From NCBI GenBank assembly GCA_903937385.1, contig CAIZZF010000004.1:62001-126000 (forward strand): 64,000 bases of DNA. The letters are read 5' to 3'. Below the pieces are notes generated by a model. That model was not told where the DNA came from, did not search any database, and was given only the letters and a program-made list of their open reading frames with translations. Below, one piece after another: positions 45,420 through 54,875 of this stretch (positions are counted from its first letter, which is position 1; each line of letters starts with the position of its first letter). Origin of the DNA: an uncultured Holophagaceae bacterium. Its GTDB lineage: Bacteria > Acidobacteriota > Holophagae > Holophagales > Holophagaceae. The translations under genes and the position numbers were made by a program.

Positions 45420-46784
45420 ATGCGCCTTGTGAACGTGTTCTTCATCGTCCTGCTGCTGCTCGTCCTGATGGTGCTCGGCAACCTGTACCTGACGAACCAT
45501 GACCTGCTCATGCGGGAAGTGGTGGTATTCGGCGAGAGCATCAAGCTGCAGAGCGTCATCCTCATCACCTTCCTGCTCGGGTTCCTGCTGAACGTCCTCT
45601 ACACCGGCATCATGGAAGTGGTGCGGCTGGTGCGGGGCCTCAACGACTCCGCCGACACCCGCCTGGTGAAGCGCATCTCCGAGCGCGCCCAGGATGCCCG
45701 GGACCTGGTTGCCCACGGCCTGCCCAGGGAAGCGCGGGAGATCCTGGAGGGCATCCTCGAGCAGCGCAAGGACTACATCCCCGCCCGGCTGCTGCTCGGC
45801 GAGATCCTCCTCAAGGGCGGCGGCCCGGAGGAGGCCGTGAAGGTGTTCGAGTCCATCTGCCGCGATGACCGCGATCAGGTCGAGGCCCGCTACCAGCTGG
45901 CCGAGGCCCTGATGGCCGTCCGGAATCCCGAGGCCTCCGCCGCCGTGCTGAAGAAGCTGGCCGCGGACCACCCCAAGAAGGCCCTGCGGGCTTGGCGGCG
46001 GCTGCGGGCCATCCACATGGAGGGACGGCGCTGGGAGGAAGCCAACGAGGCTCACAAGAAGCTGCTGGCCCACTTCGCCGCGGAGCTCACGCAGGGAGAG
46101 CGGGCCCAGGGCTCGGCCCTGGCCTACCAGGTGGGCATCGCCAAGGTCGAGGCCGACCAGTTCAAGGATGCCGCCCAGATCTTCCAGCAGGTCATCAAGG
46201 ATGAGCCCGACTTCGTGCCGGCCTACCTCAGCCTGGGCCGCTGCATGATCCTCCAGGACCAGGAGGCCCAGGGCCTCGAGATCTGGCTCGAGGGCTTCCG
46301 CAAGACCGGCGAGGGCACCTTCCTGCAGGAGGCGGAGGACTACTTCATCCAGCTGGGCCGCCCCGAGGACGGCCTCGCCCTCCTGCGGCGCGTCGCCGCC
46401 ACCTCCAGGCACGCCACCACCGCCAAGTTCTTCCTGGGCAAGATGCTCTACCGCCTGGAGATCCTGGACGAGGCCCTGGACCTGTTCCAGGAGGTCCGCA
46501 GCCAGGTCGTCTACAGCCCGATCCTGTTCTTCTTCATGGCCAAGATCCACAGCCGCCGCGGCCGCATCGACGCGGCCCTGAACGAGTACCGCCAGCTGCT
46601 CCGCAACCTGGGCATCCTCAAGCTGCGCTTCGAGTGCGCCGTCTGCGGCCACCGGATCCAGGACTACGCCGACCGGTGCGACAGCTGCGGCAGCTGGAAC
46701 AGCCACCACTTCATGTTCAAGGAAAGCGACCTCCCCGAAGGCCCCATCCGAGCCGAGAGCGGCAACTGGATGGCGATGCTTTAG
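45420..46784 (+). CDS. lapB: LapA-LapB fusion: LPS assembly/turnover TPR protein
   Basis: 454 residues. The N-terminus (about 1-75) has two membrane helices with the LapA (DUF1049) look: GNLYLTNHDLLMREVVVFG and then LITFLLGFLLNVLYTGIMEV. About 300 residues of TPR helices follow. The C-terminus is a rubredoxin-like metal site CAVCGHRIQDYADRCDSCG (Cys pairs). In E. coli LapB controls LpxC proteolysis by FtsH and lapA is a separate neighbouring gene; here both appear in one chain. ATG at 45420. Followed by a strong bidirectional terminator. Confidence 0.85.
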   Translation: MRLVNVFFIVLLLLVLMVLGNLYLTNHDLLMREVVVFGESIKLQSVILITFLLGFLLNVLYTGIMEVVRLVRGLNDSADTRLVKRISERAQDARDLVAHGLPREAREILEGILEQRKDYIPARLLLGEILLKGGGPEEAVKVFESICRDDRDQVEARYQLAEALMAVRNPEASAAVLKKLAADHPKKALRAWRRLRAIHMEGRRWEEANEAHKKLLAHFAAELTQGERAQGSALAYQVGIAKVEADQFKDAAQIFQQVIKDEPDFVPAYLSLGRCMILQDQEAQGLEIWLEGFRKTGEGTFLQEAEDYFIQLGRPEDGLALLRRVAATSRHATTAKFFLGKMLYRLEILDEALDLFQEVRSQVVYSPILFFFMAKIHSRRGRIDAALNEYRQLLRNLGILKLRFECAVCGHRIQDYADRCDSCGSWNSHHFMFKESDLPEGPIRAESGNWMAML

Positions 46785-46786
46785 GG

Positions 46787-46970
46787 CTGTCAGCTGTCAG
46801 CTGTCGGCCAAGAAGGTTGTGGCAGCGCCCGGTGTGTCGGGCTCTGCCGTTGATCGCTGAGAGCCGATAGCCGAGAGCCCTAAACCGTCAGCTCTCACTA
46901 GCACAGGGGGCGCCGCCGGCGCCCCCTGTTACTTTAACTGAAAGCTGATAGCTGACAGCAGATAGCGCCT
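46787..46970. repeat. GCTGTCAGCT-family repeat, copies 2 and 3
   Basis: Immediately after lapB: GGGCTGTCAGCTGTCAGCTG (46786-46805 region) faces GAGAGCCGATAGCCGAGAGC near 46857-46876, an inverted pair. A further unit AAAGCTGATAGCTGACAGCA lies at 46941-46960, next to the stop of the minus-strand gene. Same family as 5711-5878 and 22337-22357. Confidence 0.6.
46904..46937 (+). terminator. Bidirectional intrinsic terminator
   Basis: A perfect 11-bp stem CAGGGGGCGCC (46904-46914), loop GCC, GGCGCCCCCTG (46918-46928), then TTACTTTAA. It separates the convergent lapB and the minus-strand gene at 46971, inside the repeat region. Confidence 0.75.
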
Positions 46971-47456
46971 TCAGGCGATCGCCTGTCGAATATCGGACAG
47001 GAGGCGCTTGAGCTCCAGCTCGGACAGCTGGAGGGGCACCTGCTGCTTGACTTCGTCCTTGCGGTAGAAGGCGATCCGCTTCACCACGATCTTGTTCTTG
47101 CCGATGCTGATCTCATTGAACTGGATCTGGGTGTCGTCCTTGTAGGGGGGCAGGCTGCGGAGCTGGATGTACATCCCCCGCCGATCGTGGTCCACAATCT
47201 CCAGGCGCTCCTTGAGGTAGTTCACCTGCTCCGAGAGCTTCTCCGCCTTGTTCTTGAGCTTGGCGAAGCTGAGCTTCTTGGGGATGTTCCGCTCGAGCAC
47301 CATCTCGCCCAGCTGCACGCCAGTGTCGCTGCGGCGGAGGAAGCCCTCCACGGTGCCATCCAGCTCGAGATCGGCCTGATGAAAGGTCTCGTAGCCCTGG
47401 AATTCGCCGGGAAGGACCGAATCGTCGTAGCGCTTGGCTTTGCGGGAAAGCTTCAT
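46971..47456 (-). CDS. Uncharacterised soluble protein with central coiled coil
   Basis: 161 residues, no signal peptide or membrane helix. I do not recognise it. Positively charged N-terminus (MKLSRKAKRYDDS), a short beta region, a helical coiled-coil stretch (KLKNKAEKLSEQVNYLKERL, about 66-85), then mixed beta/alpha structure ending in ELKRLLSDIRQAI. The gene stands alone, downstream of a possible sigma-54-like promoter. Codon usage matches its neighbours, so it is probably a real gene. Confidence 0.65.
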   Translation of the reverse strand: MKLSRKAKRYDDSVLPGEFQGYETFHQADLELDGTVEGFLRRSDTGVQLGEMVLERNIPKKLSFAKLKNKAEKLSEQVNYLKERLEIVDHDRRGMYIQLRSLPPYKDDTQIQFNEISIGKNKIVVKRIAFYRKDEVKQQVPLQLSELELKRLLSDIRQAIA

Positions 47457-47487
47457 GGACCACCTCAGAGGGACTTCCCTCCCTCAG

Positions 47488-47503
47488 AGCCAGAGTCGTG
47501 CCA
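47488..47503 (-). promoter_or_regulatory. Weak candidate sigma-54 promoter
   Basis: On the minus strand TGGCACGACTCTGGCT matches the -24 TGGCAC element exactly. At -12, TGGCT appears in place of TTGCT or TTGCA. It lies 32 bases upstream of the ATG at 47456. Flagellar and envelope genes in related bacteria often use sigma-54, but one mismatch in a short motif makes this uncertain. Confidence 0.3.
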
Positions 47504-47644
47504 GGAAATTTCTACCGCGACCCTTTTGACCCAGGCCTTGAATTGCCACGATTTCCCTACAGATACGGCCCTGCCAGTCCTGCCTAGAACCCCCCCTGGG
47601 AGGCCCATGACTGTCCACTTATGGCCAATCTCGACGAAACCTGT

Positions 47645-48631
47645 TCAGTTTTCGACAGACCCCACCTTGGGCCAGCGCACGCGATAGATCATGCGGTCCA
47701 GGGCCCGGCTGTAGGGACTCCAGGATCCGCCCCCGCTCTCTTCGGCCACGGCGCGGAACATCACTTCCAGCTTGCCGTCCAGGTCGTCCAGGTAGTGGAC
47801 CAGCAGGGCCTCAGGCGTCTTCGGCAGGACCGGGGAGCCGAACTCCAGGCGGCCATGGTGGCTCAGGACGATGTGCAGGATCTGGAGCCGCAGCCCCTCG
47901 GGGAACCCGGGGATCCGGCCCGCCGCCCGGCTGATCCACTCCGCCTCGAGGGAGATGTGGCCCAGCAGATTGCCCGCGTCGGTGTAGCCGATGCTGCGCT
48001 GGTAGCTCAGCTCGGCGGTCTTGCCCACGTCGTGGAGCAGGGCCCCGGCCAGGACCAGGTCCCGGTTGAGCAGGGGGTAGTGGGCGCAGGCCCGCTCCGC
48101 CATGCCAAGGACCGAGAGGCTGTGTTCCAGCAGCCCGCCCAGGTAGGCGTGGTGCATGGACTTGGCGGCGGGGGCCAGGGCGAAGGCGGCCCTCAGGTCG
48201 GCGTCGTCCACGAAGAGGGCCGTCAGGAGACCGCGGATCCAGGGATCCCGAATGGAGGCGAGGCAGCCGTCCAGCTCGGCCAGCATCTCCGGCACCGGGC
48301 GCGCACTCACCGGGAAGAAGGCCGAGAAGTCCCCAACCTCGGCATCCGGGGCAAAGCGAATCTTGTCCACCCGGAGCTGCAGGCGGCCATTGAAGCTGGT
48401 CACGGAGCCCTTCACGCGGACGAAGGCGTCGGCGCGGATGGCTTCCAGGTCGCCCTCCACGGCCCGCAGGTCCCAGAGGAAGCCCTTGAGGTCGCCAGAG
48501 GCGTCCGCCAGCTTCAGCTCCAGGTACTCGGTGCCCTTGACGCTGACTTTGTAGGCGGCCTCCTGGGCCAGGAGAAAGCCCTGGAAGGCATCACCCTCCT
48601 TGAGGGTTCGGATCACAGGCTGGTCGGACAT
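47645..48631 (-). CDS. OB-fold plus HD-domain nuclease, YhaM-like
   Basis: 328 residues. The N-terminal OB-type domain (about 10-110, VKGSVTSFNGRLQLRVDKI) probably binds nucleic acid. The HD phosphohydrolase domain (about 155-300) has MHHAYLGGLLEHSLSV, ALLHDVGKTAEL and VLSHHG, the metal-binding His/Asp set. This arrangement matches YhaM/CBF1-type 3'-5' exoribonucleases. ATG at 48631. It follows the S4 protein by 61 bases and is the last gene of the foldase operon region on the minus strand. Confidence 0.85.
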   Translation of the reverse strand: MSDQPVIRTLKEGDAFQGFLLAQEAAYKVSVKGTEYLELKLADASGDLKGFLWDLRAVEGDLEAIRADAFVRVKGSVTSFNGRLQLRVDKIRFAPDAEVGDFSAFFPVSARPVPEMLAELDGCLASIRDPWIRGLLTALFVDDADLRAAFALAPAAKSMHHAYLGGLLEHSLSVLGMAERACAHYPLLNRDLVLAGALLHDVGKTAELSYQRSIGYTDAGNLLGHISLEAEWISRAAGRIPGFPEGLRLQILHIVLSHHGRLEFGSPVLPKTPEALLVHYLDDLDGKLEVMFRAVAEESGGGSWSPYSRALDRMIYRVRWPKVGSVEN

Positions 48632-48692
48632 TGAATCTCCATGCACCCGCCACGATAAGCCCGGCGACACGACAGCGGCTGTCGAGCGGGTT

Positions 48693-49016
48693 CTAGTGGT
48701 TGCGGGGGACCTTGGGCGGTGGCGCGAAGGGATCTTCGTCCCCGTAGCCGAGTTCCATGGGCATCCGCTTGTCCTCAAGCACCTCGAAGATCGACCACTG
48801 ATCGGCCTTCTTGGTGTTGCCTTCCGGCAGGGACAGCACCCGGACCTTCAGCTGCCGGTTGTAGAGCGGGAACTCCAGCTCGTCCTGGGGGTTCACTTCC
48901 TGGCTCGCCTTGCGGGGCACACCGTTGACCCGCACCATCCCCTCGTCGCAGAGCTGGTTGGCCAGTTCGCGACGCTTGATCAGCAGGCTCTTCTTGAGGA
49001 AGGCATCGAGACGCAT
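48693..49016 (-). CDS. S4-domain RNA-binding protein
   Basis: 107 residues. S4 domain across about 1-60: MRLDAFLKKSLLIKRRELAN, then DEGMVRVNGVPRKASQEV. The short C-terminal tail is Pro-rich. Resembles HslR/RqcP-type proteins that bind stalled 50S-peptidyl-tRNA complexes, or ribosome-associated S4 proteins in general. It lies four bases from the SurA-like gene, so it belongs to the same operon. Confidence 0.82.
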   Translation of the reverse strand: MRLDAFLKKSLLIKRRELANQLCDEGMVRVNGVPRKASQEVNPQDELEFPLYNRQLKVRVLSLPEGNTKKADQWSIFEVLEDKRMPMELGYGDEDPFAPPPKVPRNH

Positions 49017-49020
49017 GCCA

Positions 49021-50037
49021 TCACCCCTTGAGGATTTCGTCCTTGGGTACCAGGTAGCGGATGTTGGCGCGCATGCGCAGGCTCGCCAGGAACTGCTCGA
49101 TGGCGTTCTGGGCCTTTGGCTCCTGGAGCTTCTCCAGGATCTTGGCCTTCACTTCGGCGAAGGCCTTGACGGGAGCGTCTTCCAGGGCGAGCAGCTGGAT
49201 CAGGTAGAGGTCCTTGTCCGTCTCGAGGGGCTCGGAGACCTGGTCGGTCTTGAGCTTCACTGCCGCATCTTCGATGCTCGGGCGGAGGAAGCCCTTGTTC
49301 ATCCAGCCCAGGTCGCCCCCGGTGGCCTTGCTGGGGCTGGTGGAATGGAGGCGGGCGAGTTCCTCGAAGGGCTTACCGGCCTTCAGCTCCGCCTGGATGG
49401 CCCCGAGCTGCTTGCGGGATTCCGCCTGCTCCGCAGCCGTGGCCCCCTTGGCCAGGACCAGCTCCCGGATCCGGAAGCGGCTCGGCAGGCGGTACTCGTC
49501 CTTGTGGTCCTCGTAGTAGGCGCGCAGCTCGTTGTCCTCCACGGCCACCTTGGAGTAGACCTCCCGCTGGAGGACGAACTGCTGGACCGCCTGCTGCTTC
49601 TGGCGCTTCATGAACTCTGGCAGGCCGATGCCGAGGCTGGTCTTGAGGGCCCGCTCCAGATCCGCATCCGTGGCGAAGTTGTTCTCCTTCTTGATGCCGT
49701 CGATGGTGGAGCGCACATACTCCTCGGTGACGGGCGAGCCCAGCTCGGCGCCCTTGTCCTCCAGGAGGAAGGCGTCCACCAGGCCCTGCAGGGTCTTCTC
49801 CCGGGCGTCCTTCAGCTTCTCGTCCAGCTCCTTGCCGGCGAACTGCCGGTAGAGGGCGGCGTTCTGCTGCTCCACGGACTGGGCCAGGGTGCGCCGGGTG
49901 ATGATGTGCTTGTTGACCACCACCAGGATCTCGTCCCGGACATCGGCCTTCACATCAGGCTTGGCCTCGGGCTTGGTGTCGGCCACCAGGGCCGGAACAG
50001 CCAGCAGCAGGGCGAGCGCGGGAGCGAAGAGCCTCAC
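49021..50037 (-). CDS. surA: SurA-like periplasmic peptidyl-prolyl isomerase
   Basis: 338 residues. Signal peptide (about 1-19), an N-terminal SurA-like helical chaperone domain (about 35-180), and a parvulin-type rotamase domain (about 185-290) with FRIRELVLAKG, FEELARLHSTSPSKATGGDLGW. It helps outer-membrane proteins fold in the periplasm. The start is GTG at 50037, overlapping the upstream gene's stop (GTGA). One parvulin domain rather than the two of E. coli SurA. Confidence 0.85.
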   Translation of the reverse strand: MRLFAPALALLLAVPALVADTKPEAKPDVKADVRDEILVVVNKHIITRRTLAQSVEQQNAALYRQFAGKELDEKLKDAREKTLQGLVDAFLLEDKGAELGSPVTEEYVRSTIDGIKKENNFATDADLERALKTSLGIGLPEFMKRQKQQAVQQFVLQREVYSKVAVEDNELRAYYEDHKDEYRLPSRFRIRELVLAKGATAAEQAESRKQLGAIQAELKAGKPFEELARLHSTSPSKATGGDLGWMNKGFLRPSIEDAAVKLKTDQVSEPLETDKDLYLIQLLALEDAPVKAFAEVKAKILEKLQEPKAQNAIEQFLASLRMRANIRYLVPKDEILKG

Positions 50038-51029
50038 TTGCCACCTGCCTTGGCGGGCTCAGCGGCCTTCGGCGCCTCAGGCTTGACCAGCTCGAAGGGG
50101 ATCTCCTTCCGCAGGCGGTCCATCAGCTCATTCCAGACCTGCACCTGGCGCTCCTGGCGAGCCTGTTTCTCGGCGGTCTCCTTGGCTTCCTCGAAGGGCA
50201 CCTGGCGGCCCGGCTTGCGGCCCTCGACCTTGACCAGGTGGTAGCCGAACTGGGTCTTCACCGGGGCGCCGACTTTGCCGATGGGCTGCGTGCGGGCAGC
50301 GGCCCCGAACTCCGGGACCCAGCCGGAGGGATCGGCGTCCGCGTAGAGGCCGCCGTTCTCCTTGCTGCCGGGATCGTCGCTGTATTTCTTCGCCAGTTCC
50401 TCGAACTTGGCGCCCTTCTTCAGCTCGGCCTGGATCTTGGCGACGCGGGCCTTGGCATCGGCCTCGCTGAGACCCGGCTGGCCCTCGCCCTTCTTCACGG
50501 ACACCAGGATGTGGCGCACGCTGGCGAGCGCAGGCTGCTTGAAGCGGTCCGGGTGGGCGTCGTAGTAGGCCTTCACGTCCGCCTCGCCGACGATCAGTTT
50601 CTGCTGGAGGCCCGGGCCTTCCTTGGTGAGGAACTCCCGCGCCAGGAGGTCATCCTTGGCCCGCGCCAGAGCCAGGTTGTACTCCGGGGTCTTGTCCAGC
50701 TCCATCAGCTTGCCCTTGGCGGCCAGCAGCTTGCTTTCGGCCATGCGCTTCACGAACTCTTCCTTGCCGCCCTGGACCATGAGGACCTGCATCTGCTCCT
50801 GCTGGCCCAGCAGGCGGAAGGCGGACTGGAAGTCCGCCTCGGTGACGGGCTGGCCGCCCACCCGGGCGAGAATCACGTCCTCAGGCTTGGGGGCCGGAGC
50901 AGGGGCCGGAGCGGGAGCCGGCGTCGAGGCCTGAGCCTGGACGGGGGCCGCTGCGGGAGCCGGCGCCTTGGCGGGTTCCTGGGCGGTGAGGCCGAGGGCG
51001 ATCAGGGAGAGGAGAGAGGCACGGAGCAT
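50034..51029 (-). CDS. Parvulin-type peptidyl-prolyl isomerase (PpiC/PrsA-like)
   Basis: 331 residues. Signal peptide (about 1-17), a Pro/Ala-rich linker (about 18-48), a SurA-N-like helical region (about 50-160), and a rotamase domain (about 160-270) with SVRHILVSVKKGEG, AKKYSDDPGSKENGG and FGYHLVKVEG. The Lys/Pro/Ala-rich C-terminus (VKPEAPKAAEPAKAGGK) is unusual. Coupled to the SurA-like gene by a four-base overlap, so the two foldases are made together. AAGGA precedes ATG 51029. Confidence 0.9.
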   Translation of the reverse strand: MLRASLLSLIALGLTAQEPAKAPAPAAAPVQAQASTPAPAPAPAPAPKPEDVILARVGGQPVTEADFQSAFRLLGQQEQMQVLMVQGGKEEFVKRMAESKLLAAKGKLMELDKTPEYNLALARAKDDLLAREFLTKEGPGLQQKLIVGEADVKAYYDAHPDRFKQPALASVRHILVSVKKGEGQPGLSEADAKARVAKIQAELKKGAKFEELAKKYSDDPGSKENGGLYADADPSGWVPEFGAAARTQPIGKVGAPVKTQFGYHLVKVEGRKPGRQVPFEEAKETAEKQARQERQVQVWNELMDRLRKEIPFELVKPEAPKAAEPAKAGGK

Positions 51030-51055
51030 GGGTGTCCTTGGGTGCAGGGGGGCGC

Positions 51056-51736
51056 TTAGCGGCGCCGTCCGCCGAGAAGGTTCATCAGGGAGATGAAGAT
51101 GTTGTAGAGGCTGACGAAGAGCGCCAGGGCGAACCCCGCGGGGTCACCCAGGTCGTCGGTGCGGAGCATGGCGGAGGTGTCCCACAACAGCTTGGCAGAG
51201 CAGGCGATGACCGCCACGCCGCTGATGATCATGCTGAGGGCCTGGAGGTGGAAGATCGCCGCCGCCAGGCTGCCGAAGAACATCACGGCGATGCCGACGA
51301 TGACGAAGTTCCGCAGGAAGCTGAAGTCCCGCTTGGAGACGAACGCCGTGGTCGTGAGGGTCAGGAAGACCACGCCGGTGAGGCCGAAGGCCGTGAACAC
51401 GGGTGTGTAGCCCGCGCCCTGGGCCACTACCAGGGCCACGATGCCTGCGATCACCCCGGACACGAAGGTGAAGAGACCGTAGGCGACGCGATTCAGGGGC
51501 TGCCGGCGGCTCACCGAAGAGGCGAACATCAGGGTCCCGAACTGGACCCCAAAGAGCACCCACCCCAGGAAGCGGCCCGCCACGGGGACCAGGGCCATGG
51601 CCACAAAGGGGGCGCTGAGGGCGCCCAGGGCCGCCACGCCGAAGCCACCCATGAGCCAGAGGTAGACACTTCGGACAAAATCAATACGGGACTGGGCCCC
51701 GGCCGAGGCTCCCTGCCATGACTGCTGATAATCCAT
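51056..51736 (-). CDS. BAX inhibitor-1 / YccA-family membrane protein
   Basis: 226 residues with seven membrane helices. Family pattern in VAYGLFTFVSGVIAGIVALV and the C-terminal SLYNIFISLMNLLGGRRR, a typical BI-1 ending with basic residues. Bacterial members such as YccA modulate FtsH or leak calcium, but specific roles are poorly known. The ATG at 51736 follows GGAG; the gene stands just upstream of the foldase pair on the same strand. Confidence 0.9.
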   Translation of the reverse strand: MDYQQSWQGASAGAQSRIDFVRSVYLWLMGGFGVAALGALSAPFVAMALVPVAGRFLGWVLFGVQFGTLMFASSVSRRQPLNRVAYGLFTFVSGVIAGIVALVVAQGAGYTPVFTAFGLTGVVFLTLTTTAFVSKRDFSFLRNFVIVGIAVMFFGSLAAAIFHLQALSMIISGVAVIACSAKLLWDTSAMLRTDDLGDPAGFALALFVSLYNIFISLMNLLGGRRR

Positions 51737-51828
51737 GCAAAGCTCCAAGGGGGACCCACGAGTGGATCCCCCTCAGATCCTAACATTCCCCCCCGCCTAA
51801 GATCTGCGCCGACCACCCCCGAGGTTCC

Positions 51829-52983
51829 GTGATTTCTTTTGCCTGGCAGAACCGCCTAGAGAACCAAGCCGAGGAGCGCCGGGCCCTGGGCCGGGCCAGG
51901 TCCATCCAGCCCGCCTCGGGCCTCGACTTCTGCTCCAACGACTACCTGGGGCTGCGCTCCGACCCCCGCCTGGCCGAGGCCGCCGCCGCTGCCGCCCGCG
52001 CCTTCGGGGCCGGGGCCGGGGCCGCCCGGCTGCTCCGGGGCGACAGCCCCCTCCACCAGGAGCTGGAAGCCACCCTGGCCCAGTGGAAGGGCACCGAGGC
52101 CTGCCTCCTCTTCAACACCGGGTTCCAAACCAACGCCACCCTCCTCCCCGCCCTGCTGGGTCGGGGCGATGCCGTCTTCTCCGACGCCCTGAACCACGCC
52201 TCGCTGGTGGATGGCTGCCGCCTGGCCCGGGCCGGCGGGACCCACGTCGGCATCTACCGCCACGGGGACATCGGCGACCTGGACGAGCAGCTCTCAGCTT
52301 GGCGCACCGAGGCCCCCGCCGGGGCCGTGGCCCTCGTGGCCACGGACGCCGTGTTCAGCATGGACGGGGACGCCGCCGACCTGCCCGCCCTCGTCGAGAT
52401 CTGTGACCGCCACGGGGCCCTCCTCCTTATCGATGAAGCCCACGCCACAGGTCTACTCGGCAGCGACGGCGCCGGACTGGCCCAGCACCAGGGAGTCCAC
52501 GGCCGGGTGGCCCTGGTCATGGGCACCCTCGGCAAGGGCATCGGCGCCTTCGGGGCCTTCGTCTGCTGCCCGGAAGCCCTCCGGGAGCATCTGCTGAACA
52601 CTGCCCGGGGCTTCATCTTCTCGACCGCCCTGCCCCCGCCCGTGGTCGGCGCGGCCCTGGCGGGCATCCGCATCGCCCGGGCCGAGCCCTGGCGCCGAGA
52701 GCGGGCCCTGGCCCTGGCCGGGCGCCTGCGCCAGGCCCTCGGCCAGCCGGACCAGCCCTCGGCCATCGTCCCCGTCCCGGTCGGCGCGGACGCCGAGGCC
52801 GTCCGCATCGCCCAGACCCTCCAGGACCGGGGCTTCGACGTCCGCGCCGTGCGCCCCCCCACGGTGCCCGTGGGCTCCGCCCGCCTGCGGATCACCACCG
52901 GGGCCCACCTGGCCGATGCGCCGGTGGAGGATCTGATCCTGGCCCTGGCCGAGTGCCTGCCCCACGCAGGCGACAATACTTGA
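51829..52983 (+). CDS. bioF: 8-amino-7-oxononanoate synthase
   Basis: 384 residues, PLP-dependent alpha-oxoamine synthase. Motifs: FCSNDYLGLRSDPRL (about 35-49), GAARLLRGDSPLHQELE, the PLP-binding DEAHATGLLG and the catalytic Lys in MGTLGKGIGAFG. It condenses pimeloyl-ACP/CoA with alanine in biotin synthesis. BioF and KBL (2-amino-3-oxobutyrate ligase) share this fold, so the substrate is inferred from overall resemblance. GTG start at 51829 with GAGG upstream. No other bio gene is adjacent. Confidence 0.82.
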   Translation: MISFAWQNRLENQAEERRALGRARSIQPASGLDFCSNDYLGLRSDPRLAEAAAAAARAFGAGAGAARLLRGDSPLHQELEATLAQWKGTEACLLFNTGFQTNATLLPALLGRGDAVFSDALNHASLVDGCRLARAGGTHVGIYRHGDIGDLDEQLSAWRTEAPAGAVALVATDAVFSMDGDAADLPALVEICDRHGALLLIDEAHATGLLGSDGAGLAQHQGVHGRVALVMGTLGKGIGAFGAFVCCPEALREHLLNTARGFIFSTALPPPVVGAALAGIRIARAEPWRRERALALAGRLRQALGQPDQPSAIVPVPVGADAEAVRIAQTLQDRGFDVRAVRPPTVPVGSARLRITTGAHLADAPVEDLILALAECLPHAGDNT

Positions 52984-53026
52984 CCCAGACATTCACAATA
53001 CGTAACCTCTGCCCGGGAGTCCCATT

Positions 53027-53674
53027 TTGAAGCAGACCCAAGGTGAGAAGTCCGAACGGAGCCGGAACGGGATCCTGGAAGCGGCCCTGAACCTGTTCTC
53101 GCACCAGGGCTACCGCGGCACCAGCATCCGGGAGATCGCGGAGGCGGCGGGGCTCTCCACGGGCAACGTCTACCACCACTTCCCCGACAAGGAGGCCCTG
53201 TTCCGGACCCTCCTCGATCAGTACTGGGCCGCCATCGACCAGCCTGACTTCCCCTTCAACAAGGCCCTGGCGGCGGGCGCCTTCCCCGATGACCTGAACG
53301 CCCTGGCCAAGGCGGCCGAGGAGAGCGTCCGCGACTACCGGCGCCACGTGGCCCTCATCTATGTGGACGTGGTCGAGTTCGACGGCACCCACATCCGGAA
53401 GTTCTACTCTGGGATGTCCAACCGCTTCGCCACGTTCCTGAACGCCCGCTTCCCCGGCGACAGCCTCAAGGACCGGCTCGCGCCCGGGACCGATCCCACC
53501 TTGGCGCTGATGCTGGTGAGCCGGATCTTCCTGCAGTATTTTGCCGTGGAGATGCTGTTCGGCGTCCCTGACCAGCTTGGCCATGAAACCCCCCTGGCGA
53601 TCCGGGAGATCTCGGAAATCCTGCGGCGTGGGCTCTTCAATTCAGGTGCCGAAAAGGGAGAAAAAGGCGTTTAA
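53027..53674 (+). CDS. TetR/AcrR-family transcriptional regulator
   Basis: 215 residues. The N-terminal HTH is clear: ILEAALNLFSHQGYRGTSIR, then EIAEAAGLSTGNVYHHFPDK. The C-terminal ligand-binding domain is divergent. TTG start at 53027 with GGGAG eight bases upstream. It precedes, by 154 bases of AT-rich sequence, a gene set for CoA-thioester catabolism and import, and is the obvious candidate regulator. By analogy with FadR- and PaaR-type TetR proteins, the ligand may be an acyl-CoA; that is inference. Confidence 0.9.
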   Translation: MKQTQGEKSERSRNGILEAALNLFSHQGYRGTSIREIAEAAGLSTGNVYHHFPDKEALFRTLLDQYWAAIDQPDFPFNKALAAGAFPDDLNALAKAAEESVRDYRRHVALIYVDVVEFDGTHIRKFYSGMSNRFATFLNARFPGDSLKDRLAPGTDPTLALMLVSRIFLQYFAVEMLFGVPDQLGHETPLAIREISEILRRGLFNSGAEKGEKGV

Positions 53675-53725
53675 GTTATTTATTTTCAATAAAAAACATT
53701 TTTGACATAGAACTCGATTTTCAGC

Positions 53726-53778
53726 TTGACAGGGGTTGCGGGAAGCGGACAATTCTTAAAACATACCGACCATTCGTT
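53726..53778 (+). promoter_or_regulatory. Candidate promoter and operator before the catabolic gene set
   Basis: The 154-base gap after the TetR gene is strongly AT-rich compared with the rest of the window. TTGACA (53726-53731) and, 17 bases on, ACAATT (53749-53754) form a passable -35/-10. About ten bases downstream ACCGACCATTCGTT (53765-53778) resembles half-symmetric operators of the ACCGA...TCGGT kind bound by some acyl-CoA-responsive TetR proteins. A second TTGACA lies at 53702. Confidence 0.45.
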
Positions 53779-53828
53779 TTCCATCCACGCCTTGCCCGAC
53801 CCATGTCTCTACCCTTCAAGAGGACCCG

Positions 53829-54821
<993 letters not shown>

Positions 54822-54875
54822 GCGCGGCTGCAGAGCCCCGCCTCCACCCTTCCTCATCAGCTGAAAGGTTCCCCC

